From Candidatus Kapaibacterium sp. (GTDB lineage: Bacteria > Bacteroidota > Ignavibacteria > Kapaibacteriales > Kapaibacteriaceae), in NCBI GenBank assembly GCA_030833725.1, contig JAURGP010000023.1, forward strand, positions 1 to 33,011: DNA of 33,011 nt, in the 5' to 3' direction. Position 1 is the first letter of the stretch. Every line of letters begins with the position of its first letter. Below, in pieces: positions 24,139 to 32,383 of this stretch. The notes beneath the pieces were generated by a model, which had not been told where the DNA came from, did no database searches, and saw only the letters and a program-made list of their open reading frames with translations. The position numbers were made by a program, and so were the translations under genes.

Positions 24139-26172
24139 TTACGACGGATTGAGGGCCAGCCCGTCGGCGCCATGGTCGCTCGTATCCTCCGAAGGGGAAG
24201 ACGGCGCAGCTTGAGCGCGTACCTTTTCACGGAATTCCTCAACATTCTTGACCATTGGTGGTAGCTCGCCACCACCAATCAGGACATCCAGTTCTTGGGC
24301 ATCCAGAATCTCACGCTCGATGAGCGCTTTCGAGAGGGTATGGAGCAGTCCAAGGTTGTCGCGCATGATCTGCTCGGCACGCTGCTCGGCATCAACGATG
24401 ATGCGTCGCACCTCGGAATCGATGGCACGTGCTGTTTCCTCGGAGTGATCGCGCGGCTGCGTCAGCTCCCTACCAAGAAAAACATTGTCGTTTTGTCCGG
24501 CATACCGCACCGGGCCGATGACATCGCTCATGCCAAACTCGCAGACCATCCTACGGGCGATCTCGGTTGCACGTTGCAGGTCGTTGGAAGCACCCGTGTT
24601 CAGGGTGTTGAACACAACTTTTTCCGCAGCACGTCCGGCAAGGAGCACAATCAGTCGTGAGGTGAGCTGATCGCGACTCATCGTGTGCATCTCTTCGTTT
24701 GGCAGATAGGACGTTACTCCCAAGGCACGTCCACGCGGAATGATCGTGACCTTATGGACCTGATCTCCCTCGGGAACAAGCTTGCCTGCCAATGCGTGAC
24801 CGATTTCGTGATAGGCCGTGGTTTCTTTCTCCTTGTCGCTCATCACCATGCTCTTCCGCTCAACGCCCATGAGAACCTTGTCCTTGGCGTTCTCGAAGTC
24901 GTACATGGTGACCTCGGTGCTCTTCCTGCGGGCGGCCAGCAGTGCTGCTTCATTTACGAGGTTGGCAAGGTCGGCACCACTCATGCCTGGCGTGCCTTTG
25001 GCAATCACCTCGATGTTGACATCCTTTGCCACCGGTACTTTTCGCGTGTGAACCTTCAGAATGCCCAAGCGCCCGTTCATATCAGGGCGATCTACCACCA
25101 CCTGGCGATCGAATCGGCCTGGTCGGAGCAAAGCGGGGTCGAGGACGTCCGCACGGTTGGTGGCGGCAATGATGATGACGCCGGAGTTCTGTTCAAAGCC
25201 ATCCATCTCTACCAGCAGCTGGTTCAGCGTTTGTTCCCGCTCGTCGTGTCCACCGCCTAGGCCAGCACCACGATGGCGGCCTACGGCATCGATTTCATCG
25301 ATGAACACGATACACGGTGAGTTCTTCTTCGCTTGCTCGAAAAGGTCGCGTACCCGGCTGGCACCAACACCTACGAACATCTCCACGAAGTCCGCACCCG
25401 AGATGGTGAAGAACGGAACGCCAGCCTCGCCGGCAACGGCTCGGGCAAGCAGTGTTTTTCCCGTTCCTGGAGGACCAAGCAGGAGAACACCGCGAGGAAT
25501 CTTTCCACCCAGCTTCGTAAACCGTGAGGGTTCCTTCAAGAATTCAATGATTTCGTATAGCTCTTCCTTCGCCTCGTCGGCACCAGCAACATCTTTGAAC
25601 GTTACCTGGATGTTCCCGTCGGTGAGCATGCGAGCGCGGCTCTTGCCAAACGAGAAGATGCCTTTTGTGCCGCCGCCACCCATCTGCATCCGTCGGGTGA
25701 TCAGGAAGAAGGCTACGAGGAGAATCACCCACGGCAGGAACTGGACGATGGCCATCCACCACGGGCTGTCGCCTTCCTCGTACGTCCACGTTACACCATT
25801 GGCTCTCCAGAACGACTCCACACCGGAATCCACCACACCCAACTTGGTGGTGATGTTGGTGACACCTTCAACGGTACGTCCTTGAAACACGATGGTAATC
25901 GGCTCGCGCGTGGTTCCATGGAAAACGAAGTCGTTCAATTGCGTCTTCGTGATGCGCGCCTCTCCAATGTTGCGCGCCGAGACGATCTCGAGGTACTTGT
26001 TGTAGGATACAGGGAATTCTTTACCCTGCTGTCCAGTCATCATCAGACCCACAACAACCAGGGTCACGAGAATCGAGACCCAGATCAGCACATTCCGCAA
26101 CACCTTGCTCACGGTAAGGTCGTTGTCGTCGTTCTGTTCAGGCTTGCGGGGTGGTTTGGTACGTTGATCCAT
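24139..26172 (-). CDS. ftsH: ATP-dependent zinc metalloprotease FtsH
   Basis: This 677-residue membrane AAA protease has two transmembrane helices (about 25-45 and 142-159) flanking a periplasmic domain. The AAA module has Walker A GPPGTGKT (233-240), Walker [10 protein letters not shown] (287-295) and the second region of homology [21 protein letters not shown]. The zinc site is HEIGH (455-459), with Ile in place of the commoner Ala. The aromatic-glycine pore motif is [14 protein letters not shown]. FtsH degrades misfolded membrane proteins and regulators. I chose the ATG at 26172 because the earlier in-frame ATG adds only ten non-conserved residues. It follows hpt by 63 bases in the tilS-hpt-ftsH arrangement seen in many bacteria. 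Confidence 0.97.
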   Translation of the reverse strand: MDQRTKPPRKPEQNDDNDLTVSKVLRNVLIWVSILVTLVVVGLMMTGQQGKEFPVSYNKYLEIVSARNIGEARITKTQLNDFVFHGTTREPITIVFQGRTVEGVTNITTKLGVVDSGVESFWRANGVTWTYEEGDSPWWMAIVQFLPWVILLVAFFLITRRMQMGGGGTKGIFSFGKSRARMLTDGNIQVTFKDVAGADEAKEELYEIIEFLKEPSRFTKLGGKIPRGVLLLGPPGTGKTLLARAVAGEAGVPFFTISGADFVEMFVGVGASRVRDLFEQAKKNSPCIVFIDEIDAVGRHRGAGLGGGHDEREQTLNQLLVEMDGFEQNSGVIIIAATNRADVLDPALLRPGRFDRQVVVDRPDMNGRLGILKVHTRKVPVAKDVNIEVIAKGTPGMSGADLANLVNEAALLAARRKSTEVTMYDFENAKDKVLMGVERKSMVMSDKEKETTAYHEIGHALAGKLVPEGDQVHKVTIIPRGRALGVTSYLPNEEMHTMSRDQLTSRLIVLLAGRAAEKVVFNTLNTGASNDLQRATEIARRMVCEFGMSDVIGPVRYAGQNDNVFLGRELTQPRDHSEETARAIDSEVRRIIVDAEQRAEQIMRDNLGLLHTLSKALIEREILDAQELDVLIGGGELPPMVKNVEEFREKVRAQAAPSSPSEDTSDHGADGLALNPS

Positions 26173-26235
26173 GAGCAGGGGCCAAGGAAGATGTTGGAAC
26201 AAGAAGAAGGCGGGTAGACGAACAGAACAACCGGA

Positions 26236-26796
26236 TCATGTATCGGAGGCTTCGTCCACAACCCAGATGGCATCCAGGTGCCGTCCGTATCCGGCGTAGT
26301 CCATACCGTAGCCAACCACGAAATCCAGTCCGATGTCACGTCCGATATAATCGATGTCGATCGTACCCTTATGCACGTCGGGTTTACTCAACAGGGTTGC
26401 CACGGCAACGCTCAAGGGCTCGAGTGTGCCGAGGTGTTTGACCAACTCGCGCATCGTGTGGCCCGTATCGATGATGTCTTCCACCACCAGGATATGCCGT
26501 CCGCGCACGTCCGGAAGCACGTCTTCCAACAGCACCGCACCGCTCGACTGCATGGCATTGCGATACGACGATGCGCGGAGCGTCTCGATGGTGACGGGAA
26601 TCGTTAGCTGTCGCATGAGGTCCGAGGCGAATACCATCGCCCCCTGTAAAATCACGAGCAGGGTAACCTCACTTCCAGCATAGGCAGCATCAATGGAGCT
26701 GGCCATACGGCGCACCATGTGGTGAATATCATCGGCCGTGATGTAGGGCCGGAAGGTCCGATCATGGACCTGTACGCGATTGTCAGCGGCACTCAT
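26236..26796 (-). CDS. hpt: Hypoxanthine phosphoribosyltransferase
   Basis: This 186-residue purine salvage enzyme converts hypoxanthine or guanine plus PRPP to IMP or GMP. The type I PRPP-binding motif is VVEDIIDTGHT (104-114). The pyrophosphate-loop region LLVILQGAMVFASDL (46-60) and the C-terminal DFVVGYGMDYAGYGRHLD are as expected for the family. A near -7 box (CTATTTTG, one base short of TAnnTTTG spacing) lies about 7 nt before the ATG. It sits between tilS and ftsH on the same strand. Confidence 0.95.
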   Translation of the reverse strand: MSAADNRVQVHDRTFRPYITADDIHHMVRRMASSIDAAYAGSEVTLLVILQGAMVFASDLMRQLTIPVTIETLRASSYRNAMQSSGAVLLEDVLPDVRGRHILVVEDIIDTGHTMRELVKHLGTLEPLSVAVATLLSKPDVHKGTIDIDYIGRDIGLDFVVGYGMDYAGYGRHLDAIWVVDEASDT

Positions 26797-26858
26797 AGGT
26801 GCGCAAAATAGGACATCAGCTCACGGGAATGTGTACGAACGTCACAATATCTTCCAGA

Positions 26859-27857
26859 TCATGAGATCTTCCTGATCACGATGCCCTCGCGATCCTTGAC
26901 GGCCACCAAGCCCTGCCGCAACGTTGCTTGTGTACCCACGTCTGCACGCATCAGACTCAGAATCCGATCCAGATCGATCCGAGAAAGAGGGTAGGGGGCT
27001 AGCCCCCGCGTGCTGCGGCGCACAACTTCGGGTACCAGCGTCGGATGGATGGTCTCAAGCACCGACGTCCGGAGTACGACGCCGTCGTTGATCACCAGGA
27101 GCAGGTCGTCCATCCATGGTGCCAGTGCATGCTCGAGCAATGCATCGGTATCACGCAGGATTCCGGCAGAATGATGGATCGCAGTGATGATGCGTTCTCC
27201 AAACACCTCGCGCAGCGCCGGCATCACGGTGTGTCGCACGTTGTTCCGCAGGTACCGTGTGTCCGTGTTGGTGTCGTCGTTGTGCCACTGCCAGCCCTGC
27301 AGCCGTGCCTCTGCTTCAATCTCGGATCGCTCAATGGCATGGAATGGACGGAGAAGCTGGAATGCTCCATGCTGGCGGGTTTCAGGCAGTGAGCCGAGCC
27401 CTGCCACACCACTACCACGAGCGAGGTGCATCAGAAAGGTTTCGGCAACATCATTGGCCGTGTGTGCAAGGGCAATCACCGAAGCACCAACCGCGCTGGC
27501 GGTATGCTCCAAGGCCTTGTAGCGCAACTCCCGAGCAACCATCTCCACAGTGGCATTCGCACGTCGGGCCTGTTCGGCAAGAACATCTACCCGCACACAG
27601 GAGTAGGGTAGGTTCAAGGTTGTGGCCAGTGATTGCACGAAGGCTTCATCGCGATCGGCGGCGCTGCCACGTAATCCATGGTGAACATGAACAACATGCA
27701 GTGCGAGGTTGTACTGCGCTCGACACATCGCCAACGCGTGCAGGAGTGCCACGGAGTCCAAACCGCCGCTCACTGCCACGAGAACACCGCGCGACTCAAT
27801 GCGAAGACGGGTAAGAACCGACGACACGTGTTGGAGAAGTGGGGTGGAGGCCGTCAT
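26859..27857 (-). CDS. tilS: tRNA(Ile)-lysidine synthase
   Basis: This 332-residue PP-loop ATPase modifies C34 of the CAU-anticodon isoleucine tRNA to lysidine, switching it to AUA decoding. The PP-loop is SGGLDS (30-35). Further family blocks are HVHHGLRG, REXRYxAL as RELRYKAL, IALAHTANDVAETFLMHLARGSG and LRPF. The C-terminal part of the N domain has the WHNDDTNTDTRYLRNNVRHTVMPAL signature. The C-terminal domain is short compared with E. coli TilS (432). The 3' part contains one decamer copy within a 14-bp palindrome. Confidence 0.95.
   Translation of the reverse strand: MTASTPLLQHVSSVLTRLRIESRGVLVAVSGGLDSVALLHALAMCRAQYNLALHVVHVHHGLRGSAADRDEAFVQSLATTLNLPYSCVRVDVLAEQARRANATVEMVARELRYKALEHTASAVGASVIALAHTANDVAETFLMHLARGSGVAGLGSLPETRQHGAFQLLRPFHAIERSEIEAEARLQGWQWHNDDTNTDTRYLRNNVRHTVMPALREVFGERIITAIHHSAGILRDTDALLEHALAPWMDDLLLVINDGVVLRTSVLETIHPTLVPEVVRRSTRGLAPYPLSRIDLDRILSLMRADVGTQATLRQGLVAVKDREGIVIRKIS
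26991..27000 (+). repeat. Decamer GTAGGGGGCT, copy 6, within a palindrome
   Basis: Exact copy, antisense to tilS (coding strand reads Ala-Pro-Tyr). It overlaps the perfect 14-bp palindrome GGGGGCTAGCCCCC (26994-27007). Confidence 0.75.
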
Positions 27858-27870
27858 CGCAGAGACAAGC

Positions 27871-28860
27871 TTACTCCAGCACCGAGGCTGGCGTTTGATC
27901 CAGCTCGCCGGCGAAGCGCATCAATCGATCCTCGATTTCTGCGTAGCTGTCCATACGCACCACATCCTGGCGAGCTAGGGAATTGTTGGGCAGCCCCTTG
28001 AGGTAGCCACCGTAGTGCTTGCGGAACTCATGGATGGCACGGCGCTCGGGCTTGTACTCCAGCTCCAGACGCAAGTGTTCTAGGCACGTGCTAATCTTTT
28101 CCCGGTGGTGCACCTCGGCTGGTTCTTCGCCCGTGCGCAGGTAGTCCTTTGCCTTTTTAAACAGGAAGGGATGACCAATGGCAGCGCGCCCGACCATCAC
28201 GGCATCTGCGCCAGTGGTATCGAAGGCCCGCTTGACGTCCTGCGGAGTCTTCACATCGCCATTGAGAATCACGGGAATATTCACGGCCTGCTTCACGCGA
28301 GGAATCCATGTCCAGTCGGCCTCACCATCATGGCCCATGTCGCGCGTACGACAGTGCACCGTGAGTGCAGCCGCTCCGACGTCTTCCAGCATCCTTGCAA
28401 CGTCTACAATCACGATGGAGTCGCGCGACCATCCCAGACGGGTCTTGACGGTTACAGGGAGTTTCACGGCGTCGACGATGGCCTTGGTGAGGGCCTGCAT
28501 CGTGTCGGGCTCTTTGAGGAGGGCCGCGCCGGCATTTCGAGCCACCACGTTTTTCACCCAGCAGCCAAAGTTGATATCGATGAAATCCGGTCCGGCTGCT
28601 TCTGCCATTTTGGCTGCCTCAACCATCACGTCCAGGTTGCCTCCGAAAATCTGGATGGACACCGGTCGCTCCTCCGGGTGGAGACGCAGTTTTTCGAGTG
28701 ATCGGCGCGCGTCGCGAACCAATCCTTCGCTGGAGATAAACTCCGTGTACACGATGTCAGCCCCATACCGCTTGCACATCATCCGGAAGGGAAGATCCGT
28801 AACGTCCTCCATGGGGGCCAGGAGGATGCCGTGGTCAACATCGACAGTTCCGATTCGCAT
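27871..28860 (-). CDS. dusB: tRNA-dihydrouridine synthase (DusB family)
   Basis: This 329-residue FMN enzyme reduces uridines in the tRNA D-loop. Its TIM barrel has LLAPMEDVTDLPFRMMCKRYGADIVYTEFIS at the N-terminus, the catalytic cysteine C100 in DINFGC, TVKTRLGW with the FMN-contacting Lys/Arg, TVHCRTRDMGHDGEADW, and NGDVKTP plus VMVGRAAIGHPFLF for FMN phosphate. The C-terminal helical tRNA-binding domain has FRKHYGGYLKGLPN. The residue after the catalytic Cys is Trp where Pro is usual. A perfect TAGTTTTG box ends 4 nt before the start. It ends 13 bases before tilS and is divergent from the GT4 gene. Confidence 0.95.
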   Translation of the reverse strand: MRIGTVDVDHGILLAPMEDVTDLPFRMMCKRYGADIVYTEFISSEGLVRDARRSLEKLRLHPEERPVSIQIFGGNLDVMVEAAKMAEAAGPDFIDINFGCWVKNVVARNAGAALLKEPDTMQALTKAIVDAVKLPVTVKTRLGWSRDSIVIVDVARMLEDVGAAALTVHCRTRDMGHDGEADWTWIPRVKQAVNIPVILNGDVKTPQDVKRAFDTTGADAVMVGRAAIGHPFLFKKAKDYLRTGEEPAEVHHREKISTCLEHLRLELEYKPERRAIHEFRKHYGGYLKGLPNNSLARQDVVRMDSYAEIEDRLMRFAGELDQTPASVLE

Positions 28861-28864
28861 GGTG

Positions 28865-28872
28865 CAAAACTA
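28865..28872 (-). promoter_or_regulatory. Bacteroidota-type -7 box (TAGTTTTG) for dusB
   Basis: Exact TAnnTTTG on the minus strand, with CACC between it and the ATG at 28860. It stands back to back with the GT4 box, separated by three cytosines. Confidence 0.6.
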
Positions 28873-28875
28873 CCC

Positions 28876-28883
28876 TACCTTTG
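28876..28883 (+). promoter_or_regulatory. Bacteroidota-type -7 box (TACCTTTG) for the GT4 gene
   Basis: Exact TAnnTTTG, with TGTTCC between it and the ATG at 28890. It shares the 29-base divergent region with the dusB box. Confidence 0.6.
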
Positions 28884-28889
28884 TGTTCC

Positions 28890-29978
28890 ATGGAGCGATA
28901 TCCACAACACGACCCACAACACGGCTCTTCCATTCGCGTGATGATCGTGCCGCAAGCCCCCTACGCTTTTGGTGGCGGCGGTATCGAGATTCAGCAGGAT
29001 CAAACAATTGAAGCGCTGGAGCGTAGGGGGCTCCACGTGACCCGCTACAGTCCGTGGATGGAGTCCGTTGATGCCGACGTGGTGCATGTCTTCGGCAGTG
29101 AGTACGCCAATGCCGATCTGGTTGCCCGTCTGCGCAAAGCCGGGATTCCGGTTGTGGTGACGTCCATGTTCATGCCATCACATCCGTTGTGGACCTACAG
29201 AGCATGGGCTGGTGTGGGGCGTTTCATCAACGCGACGACGGCTCGACTACGTCAGAGCATCTTGCAAAGCGCCGGCCACATCATCACCATTTCGCAGAGA
29301 GAACGCCAGGAACTCCAGCAAGCTTTCGGACCGCTTGACGTGCCGATGGAGGCACTAGCCAACGGCATCGAATCACGCTTTTTTCATGCCACGAAGCAGG
29401 CGTTTGTTGAGAAGTTTGGATTGGACAACATCATCCTCTGCGTTGGCTCTATCGAGCCGCGTAAAAATCAGCTTCTCACTGCCCAGGCGCTGTCCGGCGG
29501 AGAGCATGATGTTGTCTTCATCGGGCCAGCGGCCTATCACGGTGGAGAGGCTACCAACGCCTACGTTGAGGAGTTCCAGCGTTACGTCCAGACGAACGAG
29601 CGTATCCATTGGTTGGGTGCGCTTCCGCATCACGATCCGGTGTTAGCGTCGGCCTATGCGGCAGCACGAGTTCACGTGCTGGCCAGTACGATCGAGGCCC
29701 AAGGGCTGGTAAGCATGGAGGCGACGGCAGCTGGAGCATGGGCCGTGGTCTCGGATCTACCCCAGTTGCGGGAACTCTTCACGTCGCATGTGGAGTGGTG
29801 CGACCCCACCAACGCAGACAGCATTCGGCAGGCAGTTGATCGGGCAGCAGGGCATCCCCGTCATGATTGGACGCGAGAACCAGTTCCGCACTGGCTGCTA
29901 TCCTGGGATCACATCGCTGAACGTCTGGAACGGATCTACCGCTCCCTCCTCGTGACCACAGAGATGCGCCAGAGATAG
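28890..29978 (+). CDS. Glycosyltransferase family 4 protein
   Basis: This 362-residue GT-B fold retaining glycosyltransferase has the N-terminal acceptor loop APYAFGGGGIEIQ, the inter-domain segment ITISQRERQEL, and the donor domain starting ILCVGSIEPRKNQ. It also has WLGALPHHDPVLASAYAAA and the E-x7-E motif STIEAQGLVSMEA that contacts the nucleotide sugar. It probably builds a surface polysaccharide or lipopolysaccharide; donor and acceptor are not predictable. The start at 28890 is supported by the adjacent -7 box; the earlier in-frame start would lie inside that box. The 3' end overlaps the convergent MATE gene by 43 bases. Confidence 0.88.
   Translation: MERYPQHDPQHGSSIRVMIVPQAPYAFGGGGIEIQQDQTIEALERRGLHVTRYSPWMESVDADVVHVFGSEYANADLVARLRKAGIPVVVTSMFMPSHPLWTYRAWAGVGRFINATTARLRQSILQSAGHIITISQRERQELQQAFGPLDVPMEALANGIESRFFHATKQAFVEKFGLDNIILCVGSIEPRKNQLLTAQALSGGEHDVVFIGPAAYHGGEATNAYVEEFQRYVQTNERIHWLGALPHHDPVLASAYAAARVHVLASTIEAQGLVSMEATAAGAWAVVSDLPQLRELFTSHVEWCDPTNADSIRQAVDRAAGHPRHDWTREPVPHWLLSWDHIAERLERIYRSLLVTTEMRQR
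28955..28964 (-). repeat. Decamer GTAGGGGGCT, copy 7
   Basis: Exact copy on the minus strand in the GT4 gene (plus strand reads Ala-Pro-Tyr). It forms an inverted pair with copy 8, with 58 bases between them. Confidence 0.75.
29023..29032 (+). repeat. Decamer GTAGGGGGCT, copy 8
   Basis: Exact copy in the GT4 gene, here in a third reading frame (Arg-Arg-Gly). A one-mismatch copy (TTAGGGGGCT) follows in mreC at 32490-32499. Confidence 0.75.
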
Positions 29979-31273
29979 CCCACGCTGGCCACAGACAGAC
30001 CTACGAGGTAGCCCAGCCACACACCGGTAGCACCCATGGAGAAATGGAACGCTGCGACGTATCCAACAGGAATGGCAACACCCAGGTAGGCAACCGTCGC
30101 CAGGATCGTCGGGATACGAATGTCATTGTATCCGCGAAGCACACCCAGACTCACCACCTGCACTCCATCGAACAAGGAGAACAGTCCTGCCCAGAGAAGC
30201 AGTGTTGCGGCGAGATCAATAACGGTCGGATCCTGCACATAGAGATGGGGTAGCTGCCATCGAAGGGTGGCATACACGACTACCACCATCACCTCGTAGA
30301 GGAGCACCATCGTGAGAGCCGTCCGTCCGGCTGCCGCAGCCTGGTCGAATCGGCCCTCACCGCGCAGGTTGCTCACAAGGATGGTTGCCGCGCTTCCCAG
30401 ACCGAGGGCAATCATGAAGGTAATGGAGGCCATATTCAGGGCAATGGTATGAGCTGCAAGCGCCGTTGCCCCGATCCATCCCATCATCAATGCGCCAGAG
30501 GCAAAGCCGAGCACCTCCACGACAATCTGTAGGCCGATTCCCGTTCCCGTGCGAAACACCATGGCCATGGTTCGGCGCAGCTCCGCCCGGGCCTCGGTTG
30601 TATGCATGGCCGTGCGAAGGTTTCTGAAGAAGCCACTAGTGCGATACACCCACCAGGCGGCTCCTGCAGCACATCCCCGCGCCAGAAACGTGGCTAGGCC
30701 AGCCCCCTCCGCACCCAGAGCGGGCGCTCCAAGATTTCCATGGATGAATACCCAGTTCAGCGCAATGTTCAGCACATTGGTGCCGATGTTGATGATCATG
30801 GCAACACGCGTGTTGCTGAGTGCTTCGGCCAGCTGTTTGAATGTGCCAAACCAGATGCGGAAGATGGCTGATGGCAGCAACCACTGCAAATAGGGCAGGG
30901 CATGGGCGTTGACGTCCGATTCGGCGCCCAGGAGATGGAACCATGGCGATGCTCCGAGCAGCAAAGCCACGATGGCCGACACAACGATGGTGGACGTCCA
31001 TACGCCGGCACGCCCAACCCGTGCAGCAGCCACAAGATCGGCCCTCCCGACGGCCTCACCTGCCAGCGGGGTGATGGCTACGGTCATTCCCACGGCAAAC
31101 ATCATAAAGATCATGGCCGCAGAGCCGGCAAGGGAGACCCCGGCCAGCTGCACAGCCCCAAGGGTGCCTACCATGATGCTGTCGGCCGTATGAACCAGCA
31201 TGTCGCTGACCTGCGAAGCCGCAACGGGTACGGAAAGCCGAACCAGGGGACGCCAGTGATGATGTTGCTGCAT
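29936..31273 (-). CDS. MATE family efflux transporter
   Basis: This 445-residue protein has twelve transmembrane helices in two homologous halves. The MATE pattern starts with RLSVPVAASQVSDMLVHTADSIMVGTLGAVQLAGVSL. The half-linker region is near NLRTAMHTTEARAEL, and the second half has FASGALMMGWIGATALAAHTIALNM. MATE proteins export drugs, dyes or metabolites against sodium or proton gradients. It has the plain N-terminal Asp/Pro features of the NorM/DinF group, but substrate and coupling ion cannot be told. It is divergent from mreB, with 75 bases between starts, and convergent with and overlapping the GT4 gene. Confidence 0.92.
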   Translation of the reverse strand: MQQHHHWRPLVRLSVPVAASQVSDMLVHTADSIMVGTLGAVQLAGVSLAGSAAMIFMMFAVGMTVAITPLAGEAVGRADLVAAARVGRAGVWTSTIVVSAIVALLLGASPWFHLLGAESDVNAHALPYLQWLLPSAIFRIWFGTFKQLAEALSNTRVAMIINIGTNVLNIALNWVFIHGNLGAPALGAEGAGLATFLARGCAAGAAWWVYRTSGFFRNLRTAMHTTEARAELRRTMAMVFRTGTGIGLQIVVEVLGFASGALMMGWIGATALAAHTIALNMASITFMIALGLGSAATILVSNLRGEGRFDQAAAAGRTALTMVLLYEVMVVVVYATLRWQLPHLYVQDPTVIDLAATLLLWAGLFSLFDGVQVVSLGVLRGYNDIRIPTILATVAYLGVAIPVGYVAAFHFSMGATGVWLGYLVGLSVASVGYLWRISVVTRRER

Positions 31274-31348
31274 TTCTGCAATATCGGCGTTCTTCCGGCG
31301 CGTCGCTTTCGTAACTTCGCATCTCTACCACGAACAACCACGAAATCC

Positions 31349-32374
31349 ATGGCGCGGTTCGGACTCTTTTCGAACGATGTCGGTATCGACCTCGGCACAG
31401 CAAACACGCTCATTTGGCAGCGCGGTAAGGGTATCGTGCTCAACGAACCTTCGATTGTGTCGTTCGATCGCAGTACGAAGGCCATCATTGCCATCGGTCA
31501 CGAAGCACAGGACATGGTGGGGAAAACCCACCGTGATATCCGTACCATTCGCCCGTTGAAAGACGGCGTGATTGCTGACTTCGAAATCGCCGAGGGCATG
31601 CTCCGTGCGTTTATCCGTAAGATGTCGGCCAACTGGCAACCAGCCCGCCGCATGGTGATCTGCGTACCTTCGGGCATCACGGAAGTCGAGAAGCGTGCCG
31701 TGCGCGACTCCGCCGAGCATGCGGGAGCCAAAGAGGTGCACCTGATTGCGGAGCCGATGGCGGCTGCCATTGGTGTGGGACTGGACGTTCACGAGGCCAT
31801 GGGTAACATGATTGTGGATATCGGCGGTGGTACCACCGAGATTGCCGTGATTGCTCTGAGCGGTATCGTCGCCGACGAATCCATCAGGATTGCCGGTGAT
31901 GAGCTTACCAACTCTATTGTGAATTGGTTCAAAAAGCAGCATAACATTCTAATCGGTGACCGAACCGCCGAGGTCATCAAGGTGAATGTGGGATCGGCCT
32001 GGCCGTTGGCAGAAGAACTGGAAATCGAGGTGAAGGGTCGTGACATGGTCACGGGCATTCCAAAATCGATTGTGGTCAGCAGCGAGGAAATCCGCGAGGC
32101 GCTGAACGAGAACGTGACGGTAATTGTTGAAGCTGTTCTCAATCTGCTCGAAAAGACTCCGCCAGAACTCTCGGCCGACATCTACGACCGCGGTATTGTG
32201 CTTACGGGCGGTGGTGCTCTCTTGAAGGGTCTTGATGAGCGACTGCGCCGTGAAACGTCGCTGCCTGTGCATGTGGCCGAGGATCCCCTTACGGCCGTTG
32301 CTCGGGGAACCGGAAAGGTCTTGGAAGACCTCTCGGCCTATTCGTCCGTGCTGATGAAGTCGAAGCGTTACTAA
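31349..32374 (+). CDS. mreB: Rod shape-determining protein MreB
   Basis: This 341-residue bacterial actin forms membrane-bound filaments that orient cell-wall synthesis. The N-terminal amphipathic MARFGLFSND is followed by phosphate-1 GIDLGTANTL, then PSIVSFD, PLKDGVIADFE, CVPSGITEVEKRAV, EPMAAAIG, the phosphate-2 loop VDIGGGTTEIAV and the adenosine motif IVLTGGGALLKGLD. The length is standard. The start at 31349 is the family start; upstream in-frame sequence is antisense to the MATE gene. A one-mismatch -7 box (TAACTTCG, 31312-31319) lies 29 nt before the ATG. mreC follows after 9 bases, the usual mre operon order. Confidence 0.97.
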   Translation: MARFGLFSNDVGIDLGTANTLIWQRGKGIVLNEPSIVSFDRSTKAIIAIGHEAQDMVGKTHRDIRTIRPLKDGVIADFEIAEGMLRAFIRKMSANWQPARRMVICVPSGITEVEKRAVRDSAEHAGAKEVHLIAEPMAAAIGVGLDVHEAMGNMIVDIGGGTTEIAVIALSGIVADESIRIAGDELTNSIVNWFKKQHNILIGDRTAEVIKVNVGSAWPLAEELEIEVKGRDMVTGIPKSIVVSSEEIREALNENVTVIVEAVLNLLEKTPPELSADIYDRGIVLTGGGALLKGLDERLRRETSLPVHVAEDPLTAVARGTGKVLEDLSAYSSVLMKSKRY

Positions 32375-32383
32375 GCCACCGTC

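Noticed and set aside
31833-31844. Palindrome around GGTACC in mreB
   Set aside because: It encodes the conserved GGGTTE phosphate loop of actin-like proteins, so the symmetry follows from codon choice.
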